DNA from: an uncultured Bacteroidales bacterium
Lineage (GTDB): Bacteria; Bacteroidota; Bacteroidia; Bacteroidales; P3
Reading direction: 5' to 3'
DNA length: 35,572 nucleotides
NCBI GenBank assembly: GCA_900317955.1
Contig: ONIP01000027.1
Span: forward strand, 1-35,572
Part shown: positions 23,606 through 31,342 of the stretch, piece after piece
How positions within the stretch are numbered: the first letter of the stretch is position 1
How the letters are laid out: the number at the start of each line of letters is the position of its first letter
Notes under the pieces: model-generated
Told to the model about the DNA's origin: nothing
Databases searched by the model: none
What the model saw: only the letters and a program-made list of their open reading frames with translations
Made by a program: the position numbers and the translations under genes

Positions 23606-24712
23606 ATGAAAAAGAAATCTATAATCTTCACTCTGGCATGGATTCTTTTGTCTTTCGCTGCCATGGCGCAAGACAAAGAAACCATGTCCAACTACCAATC
23701 TGAGTTGCAACAACTTTTCGAACAGGTATATACCGCCCCGTCCGACAATCAGCGCTACCATGCCAACGAGTCCGCACTGCAACTCCTCACCGAAGCCCTC
23801 GCCGTCGACAATTCCTTCCGTTGGCAATGGGACTTCGGCACTCGCGTCTCCGTCCTCACTTCCCCCGACAAAAAATTCCGCATCTTCACATGGCCTGTCG
23901 TCAACGACGCAGGCGAATTTGAATGCTTTGGCATCGTTCAGGCTCTCAACGAACAAACTAAAGATTATAACGTCGTCCTCCTCAACGACCGCTCCGCCGA
24001 CATTGTCAACCGCCAGGAAGAAGTCCTCTCTCCCGACCGCTGGTTCGGCACCGTCTATCAAGAACTCATTGTAACCCACCACGAAAACCGTACCTACTAC
24101 ACCCTCTTGGGCTGGTGCGGTGTCGACAATCTCACCCAGCGCAAAATCATCGAACCCATCACTTTCAAATCGGGTGGCAGCACTCCTCAATTCGGGCAAA
24201 ACCTCTTCCGCAAAGAATCCAACCTCCGTCGCGTAGTCCTCGAATACACACGCGACGCCATGGTAACCCTCCGCTACGAGGAACAATACCTCCACCTCAC
24301 CGAACGCGTTCGTCCCAAGCGTAGCTCCTCCTTCTCTCTCTCTTCGTTTTTCTCTTCCATTTTCAGCCCCTCTCCACGTTCCCGTCGCGGCCGCCGTCGT
24401 GGTCCCAGTCGCCCTGTCTCCACTGCTGCCCGCACCTCCTCAGCCATCTCAAAACCTACCCGCAATGCTCCCACCTACAAAACCACCGACAAAAAAATGG
24501 CCATGATTATCTTCGACCAAGTCGCACCCCAAGTGCCAGGTATGGAAGGCCTCTACCAATACTATGTCCCCTCCGGGGCCGAAATGGCCTACGTCTTCAA
24601 CAACGGCAAGTGGGAACTTCACGACTCCGCTCAAGGTCGTGCCACCGACAAGAAACTCAACAAGGAATTCGAACCTATCCAAAAAGAACCCCCTGCCTAC
24701 AAAGTACAATAA
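23606..24712 (+). CDS. Secreted protein of unknown function
   Basis: The 368-residue protein has a signal peptide (MKKKSIIFTLAWILLSFAAMA) and no sorting domain. The first part is globular (NSFRWQWDFGTRVSVLTSPD, FRIFTWPVVND, EVLSPDRWFGTVYQELI, YYTLLGWCGVDN). A low-complexity Ser/Arg-rich segment follows (about 237-270, SSSFSLSSFFSSIFS then RSRRGRRRGPSR), and then a second copy-like globular part (KMAMIIFDQVAPQVPGMEGL). I recall similar unnamed proteins in gut Bacteroidetes but no function. It lies 75 bases upstream of dxs and may share its transcript. Confidence 0.75.
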   Translation: MKKKSIIFTLAWILLSFAAMAQDKETMSNYQSELQQLFEQVYTAPSDNQRYHANESALQLLTEALAVDNSFRWQWDFGTRVSVLTSPDKKFRIFTWPVVNDAGEFECFGIVQALNEQTKDYNVVLLNDRSADIVNRQEEVLSPDRWFGTVYQELIVTHHENRTYYTLLGWCGVDNLTQRKIIEPITFKSGGSTPQFGQNLFRKESNLRRVVLEYTRDAMVTLRYEEQYLHLTERVRPKRSSSFSLSSFFSSIFSPSPRSRRGRRRGPSRPVSTAARTSSAISKPTRNAPTYKTTDKKMAMIIFDQVAPQVPGMEGLYQYYVPSGAEMAYVFNNGKWELHDSAQGRATDKKLNKEFEPIQKEPPAYKVQ

Positions 24713-24787
24713 CCGCCAACCCCTTTCACCAATACTCCATCACCCATCATTAGGAAACCAACCCCCACAACCCAAGGCAACTCTCCA

Positions 24788-26746
24788 ATGGAAAACAACA
24801 ACACAATAATATCCCAACTCCAAAGCCCCGACAAACTCCCCGGCGTCATCCTCAGCGGCATCAACTCCGTCGACGACCTCCGGGCACTCCCCGTCTCCGA
24901 CCTCGAGCAACTCAGTTTCGAACTGCGTCACTACATCATCCATACCCTCGCACTACACCCCGGCCATCTCGCCTCCTCCCTTGGCACTGTCGAACTCACC
25001 CTCGCCCTCCACTACGTCTTCAATACTCCCGACGACAAGCTCATCTGGGATGTCGGCCATCAAGCCTACGCTCACAAAATCATCACCGGTCGTCGCGACC
25101 TTTTCCCAACCATACGCACGTATGGCGGTCTCAGCGGTTTCCCCCGCATCGACGAGTCTCCTTTCGACGCCTTTGGCACTGGCCACAGCTCCACCTCCAT
25201 CAGTGCTGCCCTCGGCATGGCCACCGCTTCCACATTGCAAGGCAACACCAAGCGGCAGCATATCGCCGTCATCGGCGACGGCTCCATGACCGGTGGTCAA
25301 GCTTTCGAAGCCCTCAACAACGCCGGTGTCTCCAAAGCCAATATCCTCGTCGTTCTCAACGACAACGGCATCAGCATCGACAAGGCTGTCGGCGGTCTCA
25401 GCCGCCACCTCACCCGCATCACCGCCTCTCCGCAATACAACAAACTCAAAGAGAAAGTCTGGCGTCACCTCGGCGGTGACAAAACCGACCACAAACCCCA
25501 CAACAAATCCCTCAACTTCTTCCAGCGCATCACCTTCATGGCCAAAACAGCCGCCCTTGGTGCCCCCAACCTCTTCGAATCACTCGGATTCCGCTATTTT
25601 GGTCCCATCGACGGTCACAACGTCGAAGAGCTTGTTGAGGTTCTCTCCCAACTCAAAACCATTCGCGGACCCAAACTCCTCCATGTCATCACCAAAAAAG
25701 GCAAAGGCCTCCGCACCGCCGAACGCCACCCCGTCACATACCACGCCCCGGGACGCTTCAACGCCGAAACCGGAGCCCAAATCAAGAATAACGTCAACGG
25801 ACAACCTCTCAAATACCAGGATGTCTTCGGTCACACTATCGTAGAACTCGCCCGCCACAACCCCCGCATCGTCGGCATCACGCCCGCCATGCCCACCGGC
25901 TGCTCCCTCAACATTATGATGGAACAAATGCCCACCCGCGCTTTCGACGTAGGCATTGCCGAACAACACGCTGTCACCTTCGCCGCAGGTCTCGCCGCCC
26001 AAGGCATGCAACCTTTCTGCAACATATACTCCTCCTTCATGCAGCGCGCCTACGACCAAATCATCCACGACGTAGCCCTCCAGCACCTCCCCGTCATCAT
26101 CTGTCTCGACCGCGCCGGCATCGTCGGCGACGACGGCCCCACTCACCACGGAGCCTTCGACCTCGCCTGTCTCCGACCCATCCCCAACCTCACTATCTGT
26201 GCGCCCCTCGACGAACACGAGCTCCGCAACATGATGTACACCGCCCAACTCCCCGACCAGGGAGCCGTTGTCATTCGCTACCCCCGCGGACTCAGCGTCC
26301 ATCCCGATTGGAAATCGCCCTTCCAGCAACTCCAGACTGGACGTGGCCGTTGCCTCCTCCAAGGCACCCAAGTGGCCATAATCTCTATAGGCCACATCGG
26401 CAACACCGCCCTCCAGGCAGCCGAGACCCTCACCTCTCAGGGCATCAGCACTGCCATGTACGACATGCGTTACCTCAAGCCCCTCGACACCGACCTCCTC
26501 GACTCCATCCTCGCCCAAGGCTTCCGCCGCATCGTCACGCTCGAGGACGGCGTCAAAAAAGGCGGACTCGGCACCGCAGTCCTTGAGCATTTCGCCGCCG
26601 TCAAATCGGCCAACCCCTCCGCTGTCATCCCGCCAACCACCGTCCTCGGCCTCCCTGACCACTTCGTCACCCACGGCCCCGTCCCCCAGCTCCACCGGGA
26701 CTGTGGTATCGACCTCGACTCCGTCATCGCTGCCTGCAAGCAGTAA
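24788..26746 (+). CDS. dxs: 1-deoxy-D-xylulose-5-phosphate synthase
   Basis: DXS condenses pyruvate and glyceraldehyde 3-phosphate using thiamine diphosphate, the first step of the MEP isoprenoid pathway, which feeds undecaprenyl phosphate and quinones. The 652-residue length is normal. The ThDP/Mg site is GDGSMTGG (163-170) with NDNG (191-194). HLASSLG (60-66), the catalytic Glu392 in GIAEQHAVTFAAG and GDDGPTHHG (447-455) are all present. The gene is strongly C-rich on its coding strand, like the plus strand around it. An 11-bp tandem repeat follows the stop. Confidence 0.97.
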   Translation: MENNNTIISQLQSPDKLPGVILSGINSVDDLRALPVSDLEQLSFELRHYIIHTLALHPGHLASSLGTVELTLALHYVFNTPDDKLIWDVGHQAYAHKIITGRRDLFPTIRTYGGLSGFPRIDESPFDAFGTGHSSTSISAALGMATASTLQGNTKRQHIAVIGDGSMTGGQAFEALNNAGVSKANILVVLNDNGISIDKAVGGLSRHLTRITASPQYNKLKEKVWRHLGGDKTDHKPHNKSLNFFQRITFMAKTAALGAPNLFESLGFRYFGPIDGHNVEELVEVLSQLKTIRGPKLLHVITKKGKGLRTAERHPVTYHAPGRFNAETGAQIKNNVNGQPLKYQDVFGHTIVELARHNPRIVGITPAMPTGCSLNIMMEQMPTRAFDVGIAEQHAVTFAAGLAAQGMQPFCNIYSSFMQRAYDQIIHDVALQHLPVIICLDRAGIVGDDGPTHHGAFDLACLRPIPNLTICAPLDEHELRNMMYTAQLPDQGAVVIRYPRGLSVHPDWKSPFQQLQTGRGRCLLQGTQVAIISIGHIGNTALQAAETLTSQGISTAMYDMRYLKPLDTDLLDSILAQGFRRIVTLEDGVKKGGLGTAVLEHFAAVKSANPSAVIPPTTVLGLPDHFVTHGPVPQLHRDCGIDLDSVIAACKQ

Positions 26747-26758
26747 TCCCTCCCCACC

Positions 26759-26832
26759 TTCGCTCCAGGTTCGCTCTACCTTCGTTCTACCTTCGTTCTA
26801 GGTTCGTTCTAGGTTCGTTCTAACTTCGTTCC
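26759..26832 (+). repeat. 11-bp tandem repeat (TTCGTTCTAGG), 6.7 copies, downstream of dxs
   Basis: Six full 11-bp units plus eight bases run head to tail from 26759: TTCGCTCCAGG, TTCGCTCTACC, TTCGTTCTACC, TTCGTTCTAGG twice, TTCGTTCTAAC, then TTCGTTCC. The last two bases of each unit vary among GG, CC and AC, and two early units carry C for T. The array starts 12 bases after the dxs stop. The following bases to about 26910 hold nothing else I can recognise. Confidence 0.9.
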
Positions 26833-26917
26833 GCCCCCATCGTCGTTCCACCGCGGCCACGTCCTCTGTCCATTCCCCTCATGCACCTTTATTACCCTCC
26901 TCCCAAGGCACTAAAAA

Positions 26918-26948
26918 AGCCTGCCCAAAGTGTTAATTTCGGCAGGCT
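26918..26948 (-). terminator. Hairpin with T-run in minus-strand orientation between dxs and mce
   Basis: AGCCTGCC (26918-26925) pairs perfectly with GGCAGGCT (26941-26948) over a 15-base loop. The plus strand has six A just before or at the stem start, so read on the minus strand the hairpin is followed by T6 as in an intrinsic terminator. Both flanking genes are on the plus strand, so it would stop antisense transcription. A plus-strand terminator role lacks the U-run. Confidence 0.5.
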
Positions 26949-26960
26949 AAGCAATAAAAC

Positions 26961-26992
26961 TTTCTCCAATTAAAATATTATTTGTATCTTTG
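26961..26992 (+). promoter_or_regulatory. Promoter of the mce-mmd propionate operon
   Basis: TATCTTTG at 26985-26992 is a perfect TAnnTTTG -7 box, with TTTC at 26961-26964 as a weak -33 element at 20-bp spacing. The first gene begins 85 bases downstream, leaving a leader that carries a strong hairpin near its 5' end. Confidence 0.7.
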
Positions 26993-26993
26993 C

Positions 26994-27026
26994 ATTTTCA
27001 GCATCAAAACCTTTGGTGCTGAAAAT
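26994..27026 (+). promoter_or_regulatory. 5'-leader stem-loop of the mce-mmd transcript
   Basis: ATTTTCAGCATCA (26994-27006) pairs with TGGTGCTGAAAAT (27014-27026) over 13 positions, with one G-U pair and a 7-base loop. It begins right after the -7 box, so it covers or adjoins the expected transcription start. It may be an mRNA-stabilising hairpin or an operator dyad. Confidence 0.55.
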
Positions 27027-27077
27027 CTGTGCAGTAAACAAAACAATTAATAATAATAATAAATAAAAAGCAAAATT

Positions 27078-27485
27078 ATGACCCCTTCGCACATTGAACA
27101 CATCGGCATTGCCGTGACCAATCTTGACGAAGCTATCCGCTACTGGGAAGACGTCATGGGTCTCAAATGTTATGCTATTGAAGAAGTAACCGACCAGAAG
27201 GTTAAAACCGCCTTCTTTAAAATCGGTGAAGTGAAAATCGAACTCCTCGAACCTACCTGCCCCGAAAGCACCATCGCCGCTTTCATCGAGAAAAACGGCG
27301 GCAAAGGCGGCATGCACCACATCGCCTTCTGTGTCGAAAACACCGACCAGGCTTTGAACGACGCCAAAGAGAAAGGCGTCCGTCTTATCGACCAGCAGAG
27401 CCGCGGCGGTGCCGAAGGCCTCCATATCGGCTTCCTGCACCCCAAGAGCACCCTGGGTGTCCTCACCGAGTTCTGCTGCAAATAA
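27078..27485 (+). CDS. mce: Methylmalonyl-CoA epimerase
   Basis: The 135-residue protein of the VOC/glyoxalase fold interconverts (S)- and (R)-methylmalonyl-CoA, linking the mutase product to the decarboxylase. Probable metal ligands are seen in HIEHIGIAV (His8), GMHHIAFCVE (His80/His81) and GVLTEFC (Glu131). EEVTDQKVKTAFFKIG and IELLEP are typical of the family. It is the first gene of the propionate cluster and has its own promoter and leader hairpin. Methylmalonyl-CoA mutase is not in the window. Confidence 0.95.
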   Translation: MTPSHIEHIGIAVTNLDEAIRYWEDVMGLKCYAIEEVTDQKVKTAFFKIGEVKIELLEPTCPESTIAAFIEKNGGKGGMHHIAFCVENTDQALNDAKEKGVRLIDQQSRGGAEGLHIGFLHPKSTLGVLTEFCCK

Positions 27486-27571
27486 AACATCCTAAGAGTT
27501 TCCGGGTACGGCAACCGGCCGCTAAGACCGCGCGCTTTACCCATGTTCAATAACCTAAAAATATTCAAATA

Positions 27572-29131
27572 ATGGCATTTGAAGAAAAGATAAAAGAACT
27601 TCTCGACAAGAGAAGCCAGGCCAAAATGGGTGGTGGCCAAAAACGTATCGACAAACAGCACGAACAGGGCAAACTCACTGCCCGCGAGCGTATCGCTCTT
27701 CTGCTGGATGAAGGTTCGTTTGAGGAATTCGACATGTTTGTCGCCCACCGCTGCGTAAATTTCGACATGCAAAAACAATCCTTCCTCGGCGACGGCGTTG
27801 TCACCGGCTACGGCACCATCGACGGCCGTCCCGTCTACGTCTTCGCTCAGGATTTCACCGTCTTTGCAGGTAGCTTGAGCGAGACCATGTCTCTCAAAAT
27901 CTGCAAAATCATGGACCAAGCCATGAAGACCGGTGCCCCCGTCATCGGACTTAACGACTCGGGTGGAGCCCGTATCCAGGAAGGCAGTAACTCCCTCGCT
28001 GGCTATGCTGAAATCTTCGAGCGCAACATCCTCGCCAGCGGTGTCATTCCGCAAATCAGTGCCATCTTTGGTCCCTGCGCCGGTGGCGCCGTCTACAGCC
28101 CCGCTCTCACCGACTTCATCCTCATGACCAAAGAGAACAGCTATATGTTCCTCACCGGACCCAAGGTGGTCAAAACCGTTACCGGCGAAGATGTAACCGT
28201 CGATAAACTCGGTGGAGCCATGGTTCATGCCACCAAGAGCGGTGTAGCCCATTTCGTCGGCGAAACCGAAGAGGCAACCATCAAACTCATCCGCGACCTC
28301 ATGAGCTATATCCCCTCCAACAACTTCGAAGAGGCTCCCTATGTACCTTCAGAAGACCCCATCGACCGTCTGGAGGACAGCCTCAACAGCATCATCCCCG
28401 AGAACCCCAACGAGCCTTACGATATGAAAGGTGTCATCACCTCCATCGTCGACGACGGCAAGTTCCTCGAGGTACACGAAAAATTCGCACCCAACCTCAT
28501 TGTAGGTTTTGCCCGCTTCGGTGGCGTCAGCGTCGGCATCGTCGCCAACCAGCCTAAAGCCATGGCAGGCGTTCTCGACAGCAACGCTTCACGTAAGGGA
28601 GGCCGTTTCGTCCGCTTCTGCGATGCTTTCAATATCCCCATCGTAACCCTCGTCGACGTTCCCGGCTTCCTACCCGGCACTGGCCAGGAATACAATGGCG
28701 TCATCGTTCACGGTGCCAAGATGCTTTTCGCATACGGCGAAGCCACCGTTCCCAAGGTTACTGTCACCCTCCGCAAGAGCTACGGCGGCGCACACATCGT
28801 CATGAGCTGCAAACAGCTCCGTGGCGACTTCAACTACGCTTGGCCCACGGCTCAAATCGCCGTCATGGGTGCCAGCGGTGCCACCGAAGTCCTCTACGGC
28901 CGTCAGATTAAAGAAATCGAAGACCCCGAGGAACGCGCCAAGTTCATCGCCCAGAAGGAAGTGGAATACAACGAGCAGTTCGCCAACCCCTACTGCGCAG
29001 CCCGTTTCGGCTACATCGACGACATCATCGAGCCCCGCAACACCCGCTTCCGCGTCACACGTGCCCTCCAGGTTCTCTCCTCCAAAAAAGAGTCCCTGCC
29101 GCTCAAAAAGCACAACAACATCCCGCTTTAG
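27572..29131 (+). CDS. mmdA: Methylmalonyl-CoA decarboxylase alpha subunit (carboxyltransferase)
   Basis: The 519-residue protein has the carboxyltransferase double crotonase fold. N-terminal motifs include [18 protein letters not shown] and [11 protein letters not shown]; the C-terminal half has [36 protein letters not shown] and [14 protein letters not shown]. It moves the carboxyl group of methylmalonyl-CoA to biotin on the carrier. The same fold occurs in propionyl-CoA carboxylase beta. The downstream OadG, biotin carrier and OadB-type genes point to the Na+-pumping decarboxylase. The gap to mce is 86 bases. Confidence 0.94.
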   Translation: MAFEEKIKELLDKRSQAKMGGGQKRIDKQHEQGKLTARERIALLLDEGSFEEFDMFVAHRCVNFDMQKQSFLGDGVVTGYGTIDGRPVYVFAQDFTVFAGSLSETMSLKICKIMDQAMKTGAPVIGLNDSGGARIQEGSNSLAGYAEIFERNILASGVIPQISAIFGPCAGGAVYSPALTDFILMTKENSYMFLTGPKVVKTVTGEDVTVDKLGGAMVHATKSGVAHFVGETEEATIKLIRDLMSYIPSNNFEEAPYVPSEDPIDRLEDSLNSIIPENPNEPYDMKGVITSIVDDGKFLEVHEKFAPNLIVGFARFGGVSVGIVANQPKAMAGVLDSNASRKGGRFVRFCDAFNIPIVTLVDVPGFLPGTGQEYNGVIVHGAKMLFAYGEATVPKVTVTLRKSYGGAHIVMSCKQLRGDFNYAWPTAQIAVMGASGATEVLYGRQIKEIEDPEERAKFIAQKEVEYNEQFANPYCAARFGYIDDIIEPRNTRFRVTRALQVLSSKKESLPLKKHNNIPL

Positions 29132-29142
29132 TGTGAATTATT

Positions 29143-29255
29143 CCTGGTTAATTGCCTGCCGTAGTAGAACGAATCAAATCTTTCCGCAACACGGCACCTC
29201 TTAATCAGATTAATTGTATCAATATATTATTTATTAACCAGGGGTTCTTCACCCC
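29143..29255 (+). promoter_or_regulatory. Structured leader before the Cys-rich lipoprotein gene
   Basis: CCTGGTTAAT (29143-29152) is perfectly complementary to ATTAACCAGG (29233-29242), 80 bases apart. Inside lies the palindrome TTAATC-A-GATTAA (29201-29213), which could be an operator. GGGGT-TCTTC-ACCCC (29241-29255) forms a small hairpin 21 bases before the ATG and competes with the long-range pairing for two bases. Together these suggest regulation specific to this gene within the operon. Confidence 0.4.
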
Positions 29256-29276
29256 ACAAAAAAAAATTACAACAAA

Positions 29277-29618
29277 ATGAAGAAAGTTTTCTTAACTGCT
29301 TTAGTAGCTGCCGCTTTTGCTTTTGGCATGTCCGCTTGCAACAACAATCAGACCGCAGAAGAGACCGTCGACAGCGCTGCTCAGACCGAAATGTGTGAGC
29401 ATGAGTGCCATCACCACGATTGCACCTGCGCCGACACCACCTGCGCCGCCAATCATTGCGCCAACTGCACCGACACCAACTGCTGCAAGCCTTGCGACCA
29501 CAAGTGCTGCGCCAAGGAAGGTCAGGACAGCTGCTGCGCCGCCAAGAAGGAATGCTGCAAACATCAGCATGACGCTGCTTGCGAAGGCAAGAAAGAGTGC
29601 TGCAAAAAGGCCAACTAA
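29277..29618 (+). CDS. Small Cys/His-rich lipoprotein inside the mmd cluster
   Basis: The 113-residue protein has a signal peptide (MKKVFLTALVAAAFAFG) and lipobox MSAC, so Cys21 should be lipidated. The mature part has 19 further Cys and 8 His, many in CC pairs: CEHECHHHDC, NCCKPCDHKCC, DSCCAAKKECC, KKECCKK. The spacing suggests a metal-binding, metallothionein-like protein held at the envelope. I do not recognise a family. It lies between mmdA (145-base gap with dyads) and the OadG-type gene (hairpin 19 bases after its stop), so it may be expressed at a different level from its neighbours. Confidence 0.85.
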   Translation: MKKVFLTALVAAAFAFGMSACNNNQTAEETVDSAAQTEMCEHECHHHDCTCADTTCAANHCANCTDTNCCKPCDHKCCAKEGQDSCCAAKKECCKHQHDAACEGKKECCKKAN

Positions 29619-29637
29619 GCTTTAAGATGGAGTAGAG

Positions 29638-29666
29638 CCATGGGGCGGCCTCATCCCGCCTCATGG
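29638..29666 (+). terminator. Strong intercistronic hairpin after the Cys-rich gene
   Basis: CCATGGGGCGG (29638-29648) pairs with CCGCCTCATGG (29656-29666): 11 pairs including one G-U, with a 7-base loop. A T-rich run (GATTGTTTTTTT) comes only 30 bases later, so it is more likely an attenuator or an RNA-processing/stability hairpin than a full terminator. Confidence 0.5.
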
Positions 29667-29718
29667 CAACCGCTCTTCAACGAAAACACGCATTTTGATT
29701 GTTTTTTTCCAAACAGAA

Positions 29719-30732
29719 ATGAATAAAATCTTTAAACCCATAGTCGCATTCTTGGTAAGCCTGCTCCTCGTTGCAGGCTCCGCCCAGGCTCAGCCCGGCC
29801 GTGGGGATAATCCCGCTCCTCAATCTCCTCTCCAGGAACTTACGGATCCGGGTTTCCCGCCTCGCCCTGACGTCTTTGGCTCAATGGACTTCTCCTCCAA
29901 CCAAGTCTGCTATATCCCTGAAATGAAAGCCTTCGTGGTCATCGACAGCATCGACTGTGCTGTTGACCTCCTCGTCCGCCAGGCCGACGGCCTGCAGCGA
30001 ATAGGCCGTTTCACCACCGACCGCTACATCGGACGCCACGACCTCGTCAACATCCTCCGTCCACGGTCTGTTGCCGTATTCGAAAACCGCATCCTCGTCC
30101 TTGCCAGCTCCAAGAAAGACTCCTCCTACCTCGCTGTGGTAAGCATGGATCCTGTCAAATGCACTGACGAGCAAGGTTTCGACAGCCTCAAAGCCGTCGC
30201 CTGCACCGGTTTCAAGAGCAACAACTACGCCTTCCGCGTCGACCCCTTGGCTGCTGAGATTATCGTTGTCGGAAAGAACGCCGTGGGCTATGACATCAAC
30301 TTTGTCTCCATTACCGACGGCATCGACCACATCGCTCCCACCAGCACTTACCATTACCACGTACCCAAACAGTCCGAGCGCATCCAGGCCTCCGACCCCC
30401 ATGGTGCTGGTTTGGCTATCGTCGCTGTGGCTGTGGTATTCTTCGCCCTCGTATGCATCATGTTCATGATGGGTGGCTACGGCAAACTCATCCAGAGATT
30501 CCAGAACCGCAAGTCCGGCACTGCCAAGGCTGGTGCCGTCGCATCTACCGCTCATGGCTCTGGCTCCGACGATGAAGTCTATGCTGCCATCGCCGCCGCC
30601 ATCTTTGCCTACAGCCAGGATCTCCACGACATCGAAGACACCGTCATCACCATTCAGAAAGTGGAACGCGCATGGACCCCATGGAATGCCAAGTTCTACA
30701 ACATGAACAGATACTTCAACGTCCGCAAGTAA
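29719..30732 (+). CDS. OadG-family subunit of the Na+-pumping decarboxylase with large exported N-terminal domain
   Basis: The start at 29719 (MNKIFKPIVAFLVSLLLVAG) gives a signal peptide cleaved near AQA; a TTG at 29695 upstream is less likely. Residues about 26-225 form an exported domain of unknown fold. A single span (231-251, GLAIVAVAVVFFALVCIMFMM) follows. The cytoplasmic tail ends in the OadG-type segment DDEVYAAIAAAIFAYSQDLH ... AWTPWNAKFYNMNRYF. OadG/MmdD subunits normally are about 80-100 residues and hold the alpha and beta subunits together. The 337-residue length here reflects the added N-terminal domain. The biotin carrier gene follows. Confidence 0.82.
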   Translation: MNKIFKPIVAFLVSLLLVAGSAQAQPGRGDNPAPQSPLQELTDPGFPPRPDVFGSMDFSSNQVCYIPEMKAFVVIDSIDCAVDLLVRQADGLQRIGRFTTDRYIGRHDLVNILRPRSVAVFENRILVLASSKKDSSYLAVVSMDPVKCTDEQGFDSLKAVACTGFKSNNYAFRVDPLAAEIIVVGKNAVGYDINFVSITDGIDHIAPTSTYHYHVPKQSERIQASDPHGAGLAIVAVAVVFFALVCIMFMMGGYGKLIQRFQNRKSGTAKAGAVASTAHGSGSDDEVYAAIAAAIFAYSQDLHDIEDTVITIQKVERAWTPWNAKFYNMNRYFNVRK

Positions 30733-30748
30733 ATAAATTAAAAGAACC

Positions 30749-30766
30749 GGCGGGCTTTCGTCCGCC
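30749..30766 (+). other. Small intercistronic hairpin before the biotin carrier gene
   Basis: GGCGGG (30749-30754) pairs with TCCGCC (30761-30766), one pair being G-U, over a CTTTCG loop. It lies in the 63-base gap between the OadG-type gene and the biotin carrier and may set relative expression or mRNA decay. Confidence 0.4.
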
Positions 30767-30795
30767 CAACCACAAAGGCAATAAACAACGCAACA

Positions 30796-31248
30796 ATGAA
30801 AAATTACACACTTAAAATAAACGGCAACGACTATAAAGTTGACATCAACGAAGTAGAAGGCCAGGAAATCAAACTCGAGGTGAACGGCAAACCCTACACC
30901 GTCACCGTTGACCAGGAACTGAATGCTCACAAAACCCGCACCACTGTCATCAACGACCGCCCCATCCCCCGCGTGTCGGCAGCCCATGGCGACGTGCAGC
31001 GCGCTTCGGCTCCCAAGCCGGGTTCCGCCGCAGGCGGCACCAAAGTGTCCACTCCTCTCCCCGGCACCATCCTCGACGTCTTCGTCAATGTCGGCGACCA
31101 AGTCAAGAGCGGACAGACTGTTGTCCTTCTCGAAGCCATGAAGATGGAAAACAACATCGAGGCCGACACCGACGGTACCGTAACCTCCGTCAATGTACGC
31201 AAAGGCGACAGCGTCCTCGAAGGCGACACTCTTATCGTCATCAGCTAA
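30796..31248 (+). CDS. mmdC: Biotin carrier subunit of methylmalonyl-CoA decarboxylase
   Basis: The 150-residue protein has an N-terminal beta segment (MKNYTLKINGNDYKVDI), an Ala/Pro linker (about 65-82) and a C-terminal biotinyl domain. The biotin attachment motif is EAMKMEN with Lys116. PLPGTILDVFVNVGDQVKSG and EGDTLIVIS are typical of biotin/lipoyl domains. It shuttles CO2 from the alpha subunit to the membrane beta subunit. It must be modified by BirA, which is encoded elsewhere. Confidence 0.93.
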   Translation: MKNYTLKINGNDYKVDINEVEGQEIKLEVNGKPYTVTVDQELNAHKTRTTVINDRPIPRVSAAHGDVQRASAPKPGSAAGGTKVSTPLPGTILDVFVNVGDQVKSGQTVVLLEAMKMENNIEADTDGTVTSVNVRKGDSVLEGDTLIVIS

Positions 31249-31342
31249 AATAAAAGTAAAAACTGAGAATTAAGAATTAATACCTTCCAGTTTTGATTGT
31301 TAGTTTTTAATTTTCAATTTTCAATTATTAATTTTAAACAAC

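Noticed and set aside
25580..26695. A 371-codon minus-strand open frame
   Set aside because: It lies antisense within dxs and arises from its C-ending codons. The product is Gly/Glu/Val-rich with no motifs.
26759..26832. CRISPR-like array
   Set aside because: The units are 11 bp and directly adjacent with no spacers, so this is a simple tandem repeat.
27170..28252. A 360-codon minus-strand open frame
   Set aside because: It is antisense to mce and mmdA, whose family motifs are intact. No motif is visible in the antisense product.
29881..31101. A 406-codon minus-strand open frame
   Set aside because: It is antisense across the OadG-type and biotin carrier genes, both of which are clearly coding on the plus strand.
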